Positions 33,345-42,031 of a stretch of 49,908 nt of DNA are shown here, in pieces. The stretch comes from Candidatus Blastococcus massiliensis AP3. GTDB lineage: Bacteria; Actinomycetota; Actinomycetes; Mycobacteriales; Geodermatophilaceae. How positions within the stretch are numbered: the stretch's first letter is position 1; each line of letters begins with the position of its first letter. The position numbers and the translations under genes were made by a program. The stretch covers positions 1,058,557-1,108,464 of the forward strand of contig NZ_HG931173.1 of assembly GCF_000582785.1 (NCBI RefSeq), written 5' to 3'. The notes below the pieces were generated by a model that had not been told where the DNA came from, made no database searches, and saw only the letters and a list, made by a program, of their open reading frames with translations.

Positions 33345-34526
33345 GTGGAGCATCACGAGGTCCTGATCGTCGGTGCCGGCAATGCCGGCATCTCGCTGGC
33401 GGCGAAGCTGCTGCGCGACGGCATCCACGACGTCGCCGTCGTGGCACCCCAGCCGGTGCACCGGTACAAGCCGCTGCTCAACTACGTCGCGGCCGGCGAG
33501 GCCCGGATGGCCGACCTCGAGCGCCCGACGGAGGACGTCGTCCCGGACGGGTGTGAGTGGATCCGCGACAGCGTCGAGGCGGTCGATCCGGCGGCCATGA
33601 CGGTGACGACTCGTTCGGGACGCACGCTGCACTGCTCGACGCTGGTCCTCTGCCCGGGGCTGACCGAGGACTGGGACGCCACCCCGGGGCTGCAGGCGGC
33701 CTACGCCGACGGCTGGATCGCCTCGCCCTACGTGCCGGGCAGCACCCCGACGGTCTGGCCGCGGCTGACGGCGCTGCGCGGTGGCTCGGTGGTGTTCACG
33801 GTGCCGCCCGAGCCTGCCTCGTGCGCGCCGACCGCCCTCAAGCCGCTGCTCATGGCCTGCGACCACTGGCGGCGGGCCGGCGTCCTCGACGAGCTCGAGG
33901 TCCGGCTCGTCCTGCCGGGCCGGACCGGCACGGGGGTGCCGCAGGCCGACGACGTCCTCGAGCAGGCCTTCACCGACTACGGGGTCGAGGTGCTGCGGGA
34001 GTCGCGCATCGAGTCCGTCGACGCGGACGCGCACGCCCTCACGGTGGCCTCGTCCACCGGGCGGCAGGTCCTGGAGGACGTCGCCTTCGCCCACGCCGTC
34101 CCCCACTACCGGGCGCCGCGCTGGATCGCCGACGGCGGCCTGGCCACCGGCGGCTCGAGCCTGGTGGACGTCGACCCCGGGACGCTGCGGTCCCGGCGGT
34201 ACGAGTCCGTGTGGGCGATCGGCGACGCCGCTGACGTGGCGACCCGGCCGTCAGGCGGAGCGCTGCGGAAGCAGGTCGCGGTCCTCAGCAAGAACCTCGA
34301 CGCTGCTCGCCGAGGGAAGCCGCTGCAGCGGTACGACGGCTACACGGTCATGCCGATCACCGTGAGCCGCCGGAAGCTGGCGCTGAACGAGGTGGACCGC
34401 GACAACCGGCCGAGCCCGTCGGTGCCCTTCCTCGACCCGTTCGTGCCCCGGCGCTGGCAGTGGCTCTTCGACCGGTACGGACTTCCGCAGGTCTACTGGC
34501 GGCGCATCCTCCGCGGCCGCGTCTGA
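33345..34526 (+). CDS. FAD-dependent oxidoreductase, sulfide:quinone-reductase-like
   Basis: This 393-residue pyridine-nucleotide-disulfide-type flavoprotein has HHEVLIVGAGNAGISLAAKL near the start, LVLCPGLTEDWDATPGL, a middle VVFTVPPEPASCAPTALKPLLMAC and the second FAD motif SVWAIGDAADVATRPSGGALRKQ. The PP-EPASCAPTALKP segment with Cys resembles SQR-like proteins, but the full set of SQR catalytic cysteines is not evident. It closes the ECF41 island, and oxidoreductases are typical ECF41 partners. GTG 33345 has GAGGAG five bases upstream. The substrate is unknown. Confidence 0.88.
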   Translation: MEHHEVLIVGAGNAGISLAAKLLRDGIHDVAVVAPQPVHRYKPLLNYVAAGEARMADLERPTEDVVPDGCEWIRDSVEAVDPAAMTVTTRSGRTLHCSTLVLCPGLTEDWDATPGLQAAYADGWIASPYVPGSTPTVWPRLTALRGGSVVFTVPPEPASCAPTALKPLLMACDHWRRAGVLDELEVRLVLPGRTGTGVPQADDVLEQAFTDYGVEVLRESRIESVDADAHALTVASSTGRQVLEDVAFAHAVPHYRAPRWIADGGLATGGSSLVDVDPGTLRSRRYESVWAIGDAADVATRPSGGALRKQVAVLSKNLDAARRGKPLQRYDGYTVMPITVSRRKLALNEVDRDNRPSPSVPFLDPFVPRRWQWLFDRYGLPQVYWRRILRGRV

Positions 34527-34547
34527 TCGAGGCTGCATACTCCGCTG

Positions 34548-35432
34548 GTGCGCCGGCCCGGACCTCCTTCGCCCGATCAGGGGCGCCGGGCGTTCCTCGC
34601 GGTGGTCGCGGGGGGCCTCCTGGCGGCGTGTGCGCGCACGGAGGCTCCGGTGGCACGGCCCACCCCGCCCCGGGCGGCCGCCACGGGCAGCACCACCGCC
34701 GCACCACCACCGAGCGCGCCGGCGCTCCCGAGCCGCCAGGACGTCGTAGCCCGCTACACGGGGGTGGTGCCCCGGGCCTTCGGGCTGGACGTGCCCGGTG
34801 TCGTGAACCGGCTGCCCACCCAGGACCGGGTGATCGCCCTGACCCTGGACGCGTGCGGCGGTGCGCGCGGCAGCGGCTACGACGCCGCGCTCATCGAGAC
34901 GCTGCGGACGACGGAGACGCCCGCCACGCTGTTCCTCAACCAGCGGTGGGTGCTCGCCCACCCCGACCGCGTGGCGGAGCTCGCCGCGGACCCGCTGTTC
35001 GAGCTGGCCAACCACGGCACCGCCCACCTCCCCCTGTCGGTCACCGGCGCCGCGGCGTACGGGATCCCGGGCACGACCGGCCCCGGCGAGGTCTTCGACG
35101 AGATCGCCGGCAACCGCGACACCCTGACCACTGCGACCGGTACCGCACCGAGGTTCTTCCGTTCCGGGACGGCGCACTACGACGACGTCGCGGTGCGGAT
35201 CGCCGCCGACCTGGGCGCCACCGTCGTCAACTTCGACGTCAACGGCGACGCGGGGGCGACGTCGGCTCCCGCGCAGGTGGCGGCCGCCCTTCGATCGGCG
35301 TCGGCCGGGTCGATCGTCATCGGGCACATGAACCAACCCGGCGGCGGCACCGCCGAAGGCGTCGCCACCGCGCTCCCCCACCTCACCGCCGACGGCTTCC
35401 GGTTCGTGCGGCTGTCGGAGTACCTGCCGTAG
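34548..35432 (+). CDS. Polysaccharide-deacetylase-family lipoprotein
   Basis: This 294-residue protein has a Tat-like RRAFLAVVAGG signal with lipobox LLAAC (Cys28), a Pro/Ala linker, and a NodB-like domain. Motifs are LTLDACGG (Asp101, the usual catalytic base position), ANHGTAH (His156 and His160), FRSGTAHYDD and IVIGHMNQPGGG. The usual second Asp of the TFDDG motif, a metal ligand, is Ala102 here, a recurring LDACGG variant that may use another ligand. It probably trims acetyl groups from a wall polysaccharide or has lost this role. GTG 34548 follows CATACT by six bases, suggesting a leaderless start. Confidence 0.88.
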   Translation: MRRPGPPSPDQGRRAFLAVVAGGLLAACARTEAPVARPTPPRAAATGSTTAAPPPSAPALPSRQDVVARYTGVVPRAFGLDVPGVVNRLPTQDRVIALTLDACGGARGSGYDAALIETLRTTETPATLFLNQRWVLAHPDRVAELAADPLFELANHGTAHLPLSVTGAAAYGIPGTTGPGEVFDEIAGNRDTLTTATGTAPRFFRSGTAHYDDVAVRIAADLGATVVNFDVNGDAGATSAPAQVAAALRSASAGSIVIGHMNQPGGGTAEGVATALPHLTADGFRFVRLSEYLP

Positions 35433-35824
35433 CGGCGGCCGGTCTGCCACGCCACGACGGTGAGCCGCGGCAGAGGACTGCGAGCCACTGGAGCGCAACG
35501 TTGGCCGGACCCCGAGGACCCCGAGGAGTCGGCCGACGACCTGACCAGGACCCTCGCCGAGAAGCGCCCGGTGCCGGCGCGGGCGCGGGCCGATCGAGCG
35601 GGCGGCGGGGTCCTCCTGTCGGCAGCCGCGACGTGGTGGGACCAGGGCCGGAGGCCGCTCACCGATCCGGGACGACCGCCGGATCGCTCCCTGTCGCTCC
35701 CCGACTGATCCGATGGCACACCGAGCGGCGGAGAAGTCCTCGGTCTGCGGACCGAGAGACCGATGGTCGGCGGGGCGTCGGCTGCACCGATGCGGAGGTC
35801 CCGCCGCGGCCTTCGGGATGCTGG
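35433..35824. other. 392-base gap with a weak open frame and a hairpin
   Basis: No recognisable gene lies here. One plus-strand frame from GTG 35460 to 35708 (82 codons) has GC-rich third positions in its middle but not at its ends, and its product is low-complexity Pro/Arg/Asp-rich; I consider it more likely a decayed or chance frame. A hairpin is listed separately. Confidence 0.5.
35739..35756 (-). terminator. Hairpin downstream of the alpha/beta hydrolase gene
   Basis: CTCGGTC and GACCGAG form a perfect 7-bp stem around TGCG, about 70 bases after the minus-strand hydrolase stop. No T-run is visible on either strand. Confidence 0.4.
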
Positions 35825-36640
35825 TCAGCTGACGGGATGGCCCGCCAGGAAGGGCACGAGCACCTCGAGCAGCGCATCGGGGTGGGTCAGCGCGACGTCG
35901 TGCCCGGCGCCTGCGATCACCGCCTGGTCGGCATGCGGCAGCCACGCGCGGATCAGGTCGCCGACCCCGTCGAAGAAGGGGCCGTGGTCGCTTCCGGCGA
36001 TGTGCAACACCGGACAGCGCACCCGGGTGGCGGTGGAGGCATCGAACGGCCAGCCGAGCAGCGCCGGGATGTCGACGTCGAGGAACGTCCGGCTGTCGCG
36101 CAGCACCTGCGTCGAGCTGCCCGGAACGATGCCGTCGAGCCGGCCGCGCCAGTCGTGCCCCATCATGCGCGTCAGGAAGCCATCGACGGCGGCCTCCGCG
36201 CCCCGGGCCTGCCGGTCGCCCAGGAGATCGGCGTTGGCGGCGCGGAACGTGGCATCTCCGGGGCCGTGCACCGGTGGCGGTTCGACGAGCGTGAGCGTGT
36301 GGACCAGGTCGGGGTGGTCGACGGCCATCTGGAGTGCCAGCGCAGCGCTGTAGGAGGCACCGAGGACGTTGACCCGCTCGATGCCGAGCGCCGCCAGCAG
36401 TCGTGCGCAGTCGGCCGCGTCCTGTGCGATGGAGCCCGGCGGCGTGACCGGGCTGCTGCCGGCATAGCCGCGCCGGTGGTAGTGAACGACCCGGAACCGG
36501 CTCCGCAGCCGTTCGGCCAGCGGCAGGAGCTCGTCCGCCATCAGCGCGGTGGGCACGAGCACGATCGGGTCGCCGGAGCCGAGGACCACCGTCTCCAGGT
36601 CCCCGGCGTCCATCGCGACCCGCGCCATGGGCTCCCTCAT
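35825..36640 (-). CDS. Alpha/beta-hydrolase-fold protein
   Basis: This 271-residue protein has DPIVLVPTALMADE (oxyanion strand), YHRRGYAGSS, the nucleophile elbow VNVLGASYSAALALQ (Ser in G-A-S-Y-S), LTLVEPPPVHG, a cap with DGFLTRMMGHDW, the acid HIAGSDHGPFF and the catalytic His in GAGHDVALTHPDA. It is probably an esterase, lactonase or epoxide-hydrolase-like enzyme of unknown substrate. ATG 36640 is preceded by CACGAT at seven bases, consistent with a leaderless start. It lies downstream of ychF with 62 bases between. Confidence 0.92.
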   Translation of the reverse strand: MREPMARVAMDAGDLETVVLGSGDPIVLVPTALMADELLPLAERLRSRFRVVHYHRRGYAGSSPVTPPGSIAQDAADCARLLAALGIERVNVLGASYSAALALQMAVDHPDLVHTLTLVEPPPVHGPGDATFRAANADLLGDRQARGAEAAVDGFLTRMMGHDWRGRLDGIVPGSSTQVLRDSRTFLDVDIPALLGWPFDASTATRVRCPVLHIAGSDHGPFFDGVGDLIRAWLPHADQAVIAGAGHDVALTHPDALLEVLVPFLAGHPVS

Positions 36641-36702
36641 GGCGGCGATCGTGGCGCGCCGTCGGGGCCTCGGTCCAGCCGGACCATCAGGTCCGGGCGG
36701 CG

Positions 36703-37776
36703 TCAGACGTTGAAGCGGAACTCCACGACATCGCCGTCGGCCATGACGTAGTCCTTGCCCTCCATGCGGACCCAGCCCTTGGACTTGGCCTCGGCCATGG
36801 AACCGGCCTCGACGAGCTGGTCGAAGCTGACGATCTCGGCCTTGATGAAGCCACGCTGGAAGTCGGTGTGGATGACTCCGGCGGCCTGCGGGGCGGTCGC
36901 GCCGACCGGGATGGTCCAGGCGCGGGACTCCTTGGGTCCGGCGGTCAGGTAGGTCTGCAGCCCGAGCGTGCGGAAGCCGACCTTGGCGAGCTGGTCGAGG
37001 CCCGGCTCGTTCTGGCCGATCGACTCGAGCAGCTCGGCGGCCTCCTCGGCGGGCAGCTCGATGAGCTCGGACTCGGTCTGCGCGTCGAGGAAGATCGCCT
37101 CGGCCGGGGCCACCAGCGCCCGCAGCTCGTCGAGCTGCCCGGTGTTGGCCAGCTCGTCGGCGTCGACGTTGAAGACGTAGAGGAACGGCTTGGTCGTGAG
37201 CAGCGTCAGCTCGCGCAGCGGCTCGGGGTCGACGCCGGCGGAGAACAGGGTGCGGCCCTCGTCGAGCACCTTCTGCGCGTCCTGCGCGGCGGACAGCAGC
37301 GCGGCGCGCTCCTTGTCCTTCTTGGCTTCCTTCTCCAGCCGCGGGACGGCCTTCTCCAGCGTCTGCATGTCGGCCAGGACGAGCTCGGTGTTGATCGTCT
37401 CGATGTCGTCGGACGGGCTGACCTTGCCCTCGACGTGCACGACGTCCGGGTCGGAGAAGACCCGGATCACCTGGCAGATCGCGTCGCTCTCGCGGATGTT
37501 GGCGAGGAACTTGTTGCCCAGGCCCGCGCCCTCGCTGGCGCCGCGGACGATGCCGGCGATGTCCACGAAGGAGACGGTCGCCGGGATGATCTTCTGCGAG
37601 CCGAAGATCTCGGCGAGCTTCTCCAGCCGCGGGTCGGGCACGCCCACCACGCCGACGTTGGGCTCGATCGTCGCGAACGGGTAGTTCGCCGCGAGCACGT
37701 CGTTCTTGGTCAGGGCGTTGAAGAGGGTCGACTTGCCGACGTTGGGCAGGCCGACGATCCCGATGGTGAGGCTCAC
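36703..37776 (-). CDS. ychF: Ribosome-binding ATPase YchF (Obg family)
   Basis: This 357-residue protein starts [23 protein letters not shown] (G1 motif), then [39 protein letters not shown] (G3), a coiled segment, [11 protein letters not shown] (degenerate G4, as expected for an ATP-preferring YchF) and the C-terminal TGS domain with [30 protein letters not shown] and FRFNV. YchF binds ribosomes and affects stress survival and translation. GTG 37776 has TAACCT eight bases upstream. It is divergent from the DUF6351 gene. Confidence 0.97.
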   Translation of the reverse strand: MSLTIGIVGLPNVGKSTLFNALTKNDVLAANYPFATIEPNVGVVGVPDPRLEKLAEIFGSQKIIPATVSFVDIAGIVRGASEGAGLGNKFLANIRESDAICQVIRVFSDPDVVHVEGKVSPSDDIETINTELVLADMQTLEKAVPRLEKEAKKDKERAALLSAAQDAQKVLDEGRTLFSAGVDPEPLRELTLLTTKPFLYVFNVDADELANTGQLDELRALVAPAEAIFLDAQTESELIELPAEEAAELLESIGQNEPGLDQLAKVGFRTLGLQTYLTAGPKESRAWTIPVGATAPQAAGVIHTDFQRGFIKAEIVSFDQLVEAGSMAEAKSKGWVRMEGKDYVMADGDVVEFRFNV

Positions 37777-37784
37777 GGGGGTTC

Positions 37785-37790
37785 AGGTTA
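37785..37790 (-). promoter_or_regulatory. ychF: -10 element of leaderless ychF mRNA
   Basis: TAACCT on the minus strand, a full TANNNT match, ends eight bases before GTG 37776. No Shine-Dalgarno sequence is present. Confidence 0.55.
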
Positions 37791-37799
37791 CGGCCCGCC

Positions 37800-37869
37800 C
37801 GAGGGGTTCCCGGCGGGCCCGCGACCACCGGTCGTCGCCCGGCGCCGTGACCTGGGGCGGAACCCCTCG
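37800..37869. repeat. 11-bp inverted repeat spanning the ychF-DUF6351 divergent region
   Basis: CGAGGGGTTCC (37800-37810) and GGAACCCCTCG (37859-37869) are perfect inverted copies separated by 48 bases. The enclosed GC-rich segment has a smaller CGACC/GGTCG dyad. It may be a looped operator or a 5' mRNA structure for the DUF6351 gene. Confidence 0.6.
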
Positions 37870-37906
37870 TTAGGAGGCACAGAGCCCTCGACGCAGGAGA
37901 TGCCAG

Positions 37907-40267
37907 ATGCGACGCACCGCCGCTCGATCAGCCTCCACCCGCCGCCGCCTGTCGCTGCTCGCCGCCGTACCGCTGCTCGTGACGTCCGGCGCGCTGACCT
38001 CCCCGGCGCTCGCGACCAAGCCGACGTCGCCCGGGCCGGCCGGTCCCCTGGCGGTGCCGGCGTACTCGTCCTTCGACCCGATGGACAACGGGGAACCGAT
38101 CCAGGTCCGGACGCTGTCGTCACGCGCCGACCTCGTGAGCGGCGGCGAGACCTTCGTCGAGATCGTGCTGCCGCGCGGCACGAACCCACGCGCGGTGAAG
38201 GTGAAGGTCGGCAACCGGAACGTCTCGCAGGCGTTCCGTCCCGGAGGCCCGGGCCTGCGGGGGCTGATCACGGATCTGCCGCTGGGCGACAGCACGATCA
38301 CCGCGCACGCACCGGGGAACCTGCGCGCCGAGCTGACGGTGACGAACGCGCCACAGGGCGGCCCGGTGTTCTCCGGACCGCAGATCGAGCCGTGGACGTG
38401 CACGAACGGCTCGGCGCAGCCGGACTGCGGCCAGCCACCGACGATCGCCTACTTCTACAAGTCCACCGACCCGACGAAGGGCGGCGTCAGCATCCAGATG
38501 TTCAACGGCGCGGTGCCGTCGGGCCTGCAGCCCTACGACCCGGCGAACCCGCCCACCGACGTCGCCACCACGACCACGGACGACGGCGAGACGGTTCCGT
38601 TCATCGTCCGCGAGGAGACCGGCTACAGCCTCCGCGACCAGTACAAGATCGCCGCACTCTGGGACCCGGCGCAGGGTGAGGCGCCGGACCCGGCGGCGGA
38701 GAACCCGGGGTTCGCCAACAAGCTCGTCCTGACCCACGGGCAGAGCTGCGACACCGGCTACGAGTCGGGCAGCGCCCCCGACGTCCTCTTCCGCGACGCG
38801 CTGTCGCAGGGCTTCGCCGTCGCGTCGCACGCGCTGGACAACGCCGGGCACAACTGCAACCTCGTCACGCAGGCGGAGTCGCTGCTGATGACCAAGGAGA
38901 TGGTCGTCGAGCGCTTCGGCCCGCTGCGCTACACGATCGGCAGCGGTTGCTCCGGCGGCTCGCTCGTGCAGCAGCAGGTGGCCAACGCCTATCCCGGCGT
39001 CTACCAGGGCATCACGCCGCAGTGCAGCTTCACCGACGCGTGGAGCAGCGCCCAGCAGTACGTCGACTACGTGCTGCTGCGCGACTACCTGGAGGATCCC
39101 GCCACCGCCCTGGAGCACGGGATCACGCCGGCCCAGTGGCCGAGCATCTTCGGCCACGCCAACCCGCTGAACCAGATCACCTTCACCACGGCGATCCCCA
39201 ACAGCGGCGAGCCGAGCCGGGAGTGCCCCGGGGTGGCACCGGAGGACGTGTACGACGAGAACACCAACCCCGACGGCGTCCGCTGCACCCTGCAGGACTA
39301 CATGCGCAACGTGTTCGGCCTCGACGACGACGGTTTCGCGCGGCGGCCGATCAGCGGCGTCGGCATCCAGTACGGCCTCTCGGGTCTGCTGTCCTTCCTC
39401 GATCCGGCCGGCGCGGACCCGACCCGTCCGCCGCTGACCCCCTCGCAGTTCGTCGCGCTCAACGCCAACGTGGGTGGCTACGACCTCGACTTCAACCACA
39501 CGCCGGAGCGGACCGCCCCCGACCCGGTCGCCAACGAGCGCGCCTACCGCAGCGGCGCGGTCAACACCGGAGCGCATCTCGACCAGGTCGCGATCATCGA
39601 CCTGGGCGGACCGGAGCCCGGCGCCTTCCACGACGTGTACCGGAAGCACTCGATGCGCGACCGGCTGATCCGCGAGCACGGCACCGCGGACAACCACGTG
39701 TTCTGGGAGGGGCAGACGCCCCTGCTCGGCGACCTCAGCTTCGTCGACGACTCCATCCGCGCGATGGACGAGTGGCTCGCCGCGGTGGAGGCCGACGACC
39801 GCGCCGTGCCGCTGCCGGCGAAGGTCATCGATGCCCGGGCCGCGGCCGGCGTCGAGGAGAGGTGCGTCGCGGCGAACGGGATCGACGCGCCCTCGTCCCT
39901 GTGCGACCTCACGGTCGACGCGACCCTCTTCTCCTCCCCTCGCATCGAGGCGGGCGGCGGGGACCAGGCACCCGTCAACGGGGTCGGCCCGGCGACCGTC
40001 GGGTTCACCGACGACCGGCTGGACTGCCAGCTCATGCCGATCGAGGAGTTCGCGTACGCCGGGAAGGCGTTCGGCGAGGTCTTCACGCCCGACCAGCAGG
40101 CGCTCCTGAAGCAGACGTTCTCGACCGGCGTGTGCGACTACAGCCGGCCCGGGAACGGGTTCCAGGCAGCCGAGACCTGGCTGACCTACCAGGACGCCGA
40201 CGGTGCCGTCACGTACGGCGGAACGCCGCTGGGTGCGCCCCCGCTGTCGGTGGCCTCCCGCCGCTGA
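37907..40267 (+). CDS. Secreted DUF6351 / tannase-like hydrolase
   Basis: This 786-residue protein has a signal peptide of about 36 residues with TRRRLSLLAAV and a likely cut after SPALA. An N-terminal beta domain begins MDNGEPIQVRTLSSRADLVSGGETFVEI, the pattern I recall for DUF6351. The large hydrolase part has LVLTHGQSCDTGYESG, HNCNLVTQAES and the nucleophile motif GSGCSGGSLVQQQ, like the C-S-x-G elbow of tannase/feruloyl esterases, with FGHANPLNQ later and several cysteine pairs suited to an exported fold. It probably cleaves plant-derived or polymer esters outside the cell. AGGAGA precedes ATG 37907. A strong terminator follows. Confidence 0.85.
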   Translation: MRRTAARSASTRRRLSLLAAVPLLVTSGALTSPALATKPTSPGPAGPLAVPAYSSFDPMDNGEPIQVRTLSSRADLVSGGETFVEIVLPRGTNPRAVKVKVGNRNVSQAFRPGGPGLRGLITDLPLGDSTITAHAPGNLRAELTVTNAPQGGPVFSGPQIEPWTCTNGSAQPDCGQPPTIAYFYKSTDPTKGGVSIQMFNGAVPSGLQPYDPANPPTDVATTTTDDGETVPFIVREETGYSLRDQYKIAALWDPAQGEAPDPAAENPGFANKLVLTHGQSCDTGYESGSAPDVLFRDALSQGFAVASHALDNAGHNCNLVTQAESLLMTKEMVVERFGPLRYTIGSGCSGGSLVQQQVANAYPGVYQGITPQCSFTDAWSSAQQYVDYVLLRDYLEDPATALEHGITPAQWPSIFGHANPLNQITFTTAIPNSGEPSRECPGVAPEDVYDENTNPDGVRCTLQDYMRNVFGLDDDGFARRPISGVGIQYGLSGLLSFLDPAGADPTRPPLTPSQFVALNANVGGYDLDFNHTPERTAPDPVANERAYRSGAVNTGAHLDQVAIIDLGGPEPGAFHDVYRKHSMRDRLIREHGTADNHVFWEGQTPLLGDLSFVDDSIRAMDEWLAAVEADDRAVPLPAKVIDARAAAGVEERCVAANGIDAPSSLCDLTVDATLFSSPRIEAGGGDQAPVNGVGPATVGFTDDRLDCQLMPIEEFAYAGKAFGEVFTPDQQALLKQTFSTGVCDYSRPGNGFQAAETWLTYQDADGAVTYGGTPLGAPPLSVASRR

Positions 40268-40277
40268 CCGAGTCGTC

Positions 40278-40308
40278 GGCCGCTCGCCACGAACCGTGGC
40301 GAGCGGCC
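40278..40308 (+). terminator. 14-bp hairpin terminator after the DUF6351 gene
   Basis: GGCCGCTCGCCACG (40278-40291) pairs perfectly with 40295-40308 around AAC. It starts ten bases after the stop, and its last base is the first base of the cupin promoter hexamer CACGAT (40308-40313). Confidence 0.85.
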
Positions 40309-40319
40309 ACGATGCACCC

Positions 40320-40679
40320 ATGCCCTCCCTCGTGGACCTCTCTGCCGCCCTCGCCCAGTTCGACCAGCCGTGGCAGCCGCGCACCGTTGCCATGCTGAAC
40401 GACTACGACGTGCGCGTCGTGCACACCAAGGGCGAGTTCGCCCGGCACAGCCACCCGGAGACCGACGAGTTCTTCCTCGTCCTGTCCGGGTCGCTGACCA
40501 TCCGCATGGACGACGGCGACGTCACCCTCGGCCCGGGCCAGCTCTACGTCGTCCCGAGAGGGACGCCGCACCAGCCCTCCTCCACCGACGGCGCGCAGGT
40601 GCTGCTCGTGGAACCCAGCGCGACGGTGAACACCGGCGACAACCCCGGCGAGCTCACCGCCGAACGCCGCGTCGTCTGA
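40320..40679 (+). CDS. Single-domain cupin protein
   Basis: This 119-residue beta-barrel protein has metal-binding positions HSHPETDEFFLVLSG (two His and Glu) and PRGTPHQP (last His), the complete cupin pattern. Small cupins of this type include isomerases, dioxygenases and sugar-binding proteins, so the reaction is open. ATG 40320 is six bases after CACGAT, so a leaderless transcript right behind the terminator is likely. It converges on the HNH gene with 14 bases between stops. Confidence 0.9.
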   Translation: MPSLVDLSAALAQFDQPWQPRTVAMLNDYDVRVVHTKGEFARHSHPETDEFFLVLSGSLTIRMDDGDVTLGPGQLYVVPRGTPHQPSSTDGAQVLLVEPSATVNTGDNPGELTAERRVV

Positions 40680-40693
40680 CGACGGGCGTGTGG

Positions 40694-41932
40694 TCAGGCG
40701 GGGACGAGGAAGGGTTCGAAGATTTGGATCTCGGTGCTGTCGGGCCGGTAGGTGTGCCATCGGCCGGCGGTGTCGCGCACGATCTGGAAGCCGTGGTGGA
40801 CCTTGGTGTGGTGCCGTTCGCACAGCAGGCCTGAATTCTCCAGCGTCGTCTCTCCGCCGTCGATCCAGTGCAGAAGATGGTGGACGTCGCACCAGTAGGA
40901 CGGGGCGTCGCAGCCGGCGAAGACGCAGTGCTCGTCCCGCAGCTCCACGGCTCTGCGCAGCGCGGGGGGCACGACGCGGTGGCTGCGGCCGAGGTCGAGG
41001 CGGTGCCCGTCGGGGCCGAACACCACGCGGCTGACGTTGCCGTCGCAGGCCAGCCAGCGGGCGCGGGCGGCGGAGATGATGCCGCCGAATCCGGTGCGGG
41101 CGGCCCCGGCGCCGGGGTGCGGGTCGACCAGGTCGTCCAGATCGAGGCGCACCACCACGTGCGGCTTGTGCCCGCGCAGGATCGGCAGGTTCCCCGAGGC
41201 GAGGGCGTTGTCGCACAGCTGCACGAGCGCGTCGCCGGCCTGCTGGGCGCGGGTGCGCAGGTCACCGGCGGGGCGGGTGGCCTGCAGGATCGACTCGATC
41301 GCTGCCTGCAACTTCTCCCCACCGACCGCGTCCAGCACGAACCGGCCGACCACCATCCCGTTGCTGTCACGGCCGATGCTGAGGCTGCGCGACTCGGTCG
41401 GGTCCGGTTCGGGGCCGTCCGGATCGAGGCGGGCCAGGTAGTGGGCGACCACCTGCCGCAGCTCCGCGTGCGGCCGGGTGGTCGCCACCTTGGTCAGGGC
41501 GGCGTCGATCCCGGCCAGCTCCACGCCCTGCGCTTCCGCGGCGGCCACGTTCTCCGCCGAGGCGACCGGGGCGATCACCGACACCGCCTCCGGGCTGACC
41601 CCGCCGGCCGCAGCCGCTGCGGCCAGCACCGGCAGCTGCTCCAGCGCCCGCCCGTTGCGCACCAGCTGGTTGGCCGCACCCGAGGGCAGGCGGTGGTGCC
41701 CGCGCAGCCACCCGCCCATCGACGCCGCGCCGTCGTGCTCGGCAGCCTGGGAGAGCTCACCCTCCCGGACCGTGCGGGCCACTTCGGCGCCCAGTCGGTT
41801 CCGGGCGACCACCAATGCCCTGCACCGCTCCAGCACCGCGGGCCCGAACAACGGCTTCAGGTCCTGACCGGCCAGCGCCTGCAGAGCACCTGCCAGGCAC
41901 TCCACAGGGGTCGCGCAGTCGGTCGAACACAT
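40694..41932 (-). CDS. DUF222-HNH endonuclease (13E12-repeat-like)
   Basis: This 412-residue protein has a long helical DUF222 part (about residues 20-310, with LSQAAEHDGAASMGGWLRGHHRLP and ELRQVVAHYLARLDPDG). The C-terminal HNH nuclease has CVFAGCDAPSYWCDVHHLLHWIDGG, then LENSGLLCERHHTKVHHGF, supplying zinc cysteines and catalytic His/Asn. Related genes are multicopy in actinobacteria and resemble the mycobacterial 13E12 repeat family, which carries phage attachment sites in some strains. No flanking repeats or mobility signs are visible here. ATG 41932 follows TAGGAT by six bases. The target is unknown. Confidence 0.92.
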   Translation of the reverse strand: MCSTDCATPVECLAGALQALAGQDLKPLFGPAVLERCRALVVARNRLGAEVARTVREGELSQAAEHDGAASMGGWLRGHHRLPSGAANQLVRNGRALEQLPVLAAAAAAGGVSPEAVSVIAPVASAENVAAAEAQGVELAGIDAALTKVATTRPHAELRQVVAHYLARLDPDGPEPDPTESRSLSIGRDSNGMVVGRFVLDAVGGEKLQAAIESILQATRPAGDLRTRAQQAGDALVQLCDNALASGNLPILRGHKPHVVVRLDLDDLVDPHPGAGAARTGFGGIISAARARWLACDGNVSRVVFGPDGHRLDLGRSHRVVPPALRRAVELRDEHCVFAGCDAPSYWCDVHHLLHWIDGGETTLENSGLLCERHHTKVHHGFQIVRDTAGRWHTYRPDSTEIQIFEPFLVPA

Positions 41933-42031
41933 GTACGAATCCTACCGCCGGAAGCGGCCGCGTGCGGGCACGAATCCCCAGGTCAGCAGCCCGTCCACAA
42001 ATCCGAAGAACGGCTGGACACCGACCGGCGA

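Noticed and set aside
35460-35708. Possible 82-codon gene in the 35.4-35.8 kb gap
   Set aside because: The ends have atypical third positions, the product is low-complexity and there is no ribosome site or clear promoter.
27407-35750. Sixteen identical bases at 27407-27422 and 35735-35750
   Set aside because: One match of this length is near chance in 50 kb of GC-rich DNA, and one copy is inside a coding frame.
40694-41932. DUF222-HNH gene as a mobile element or homing endonuclease
   Set aside because: No terminal repeats, target duplication, intron or intein boundaries are visible; it fits between ordinary genes.
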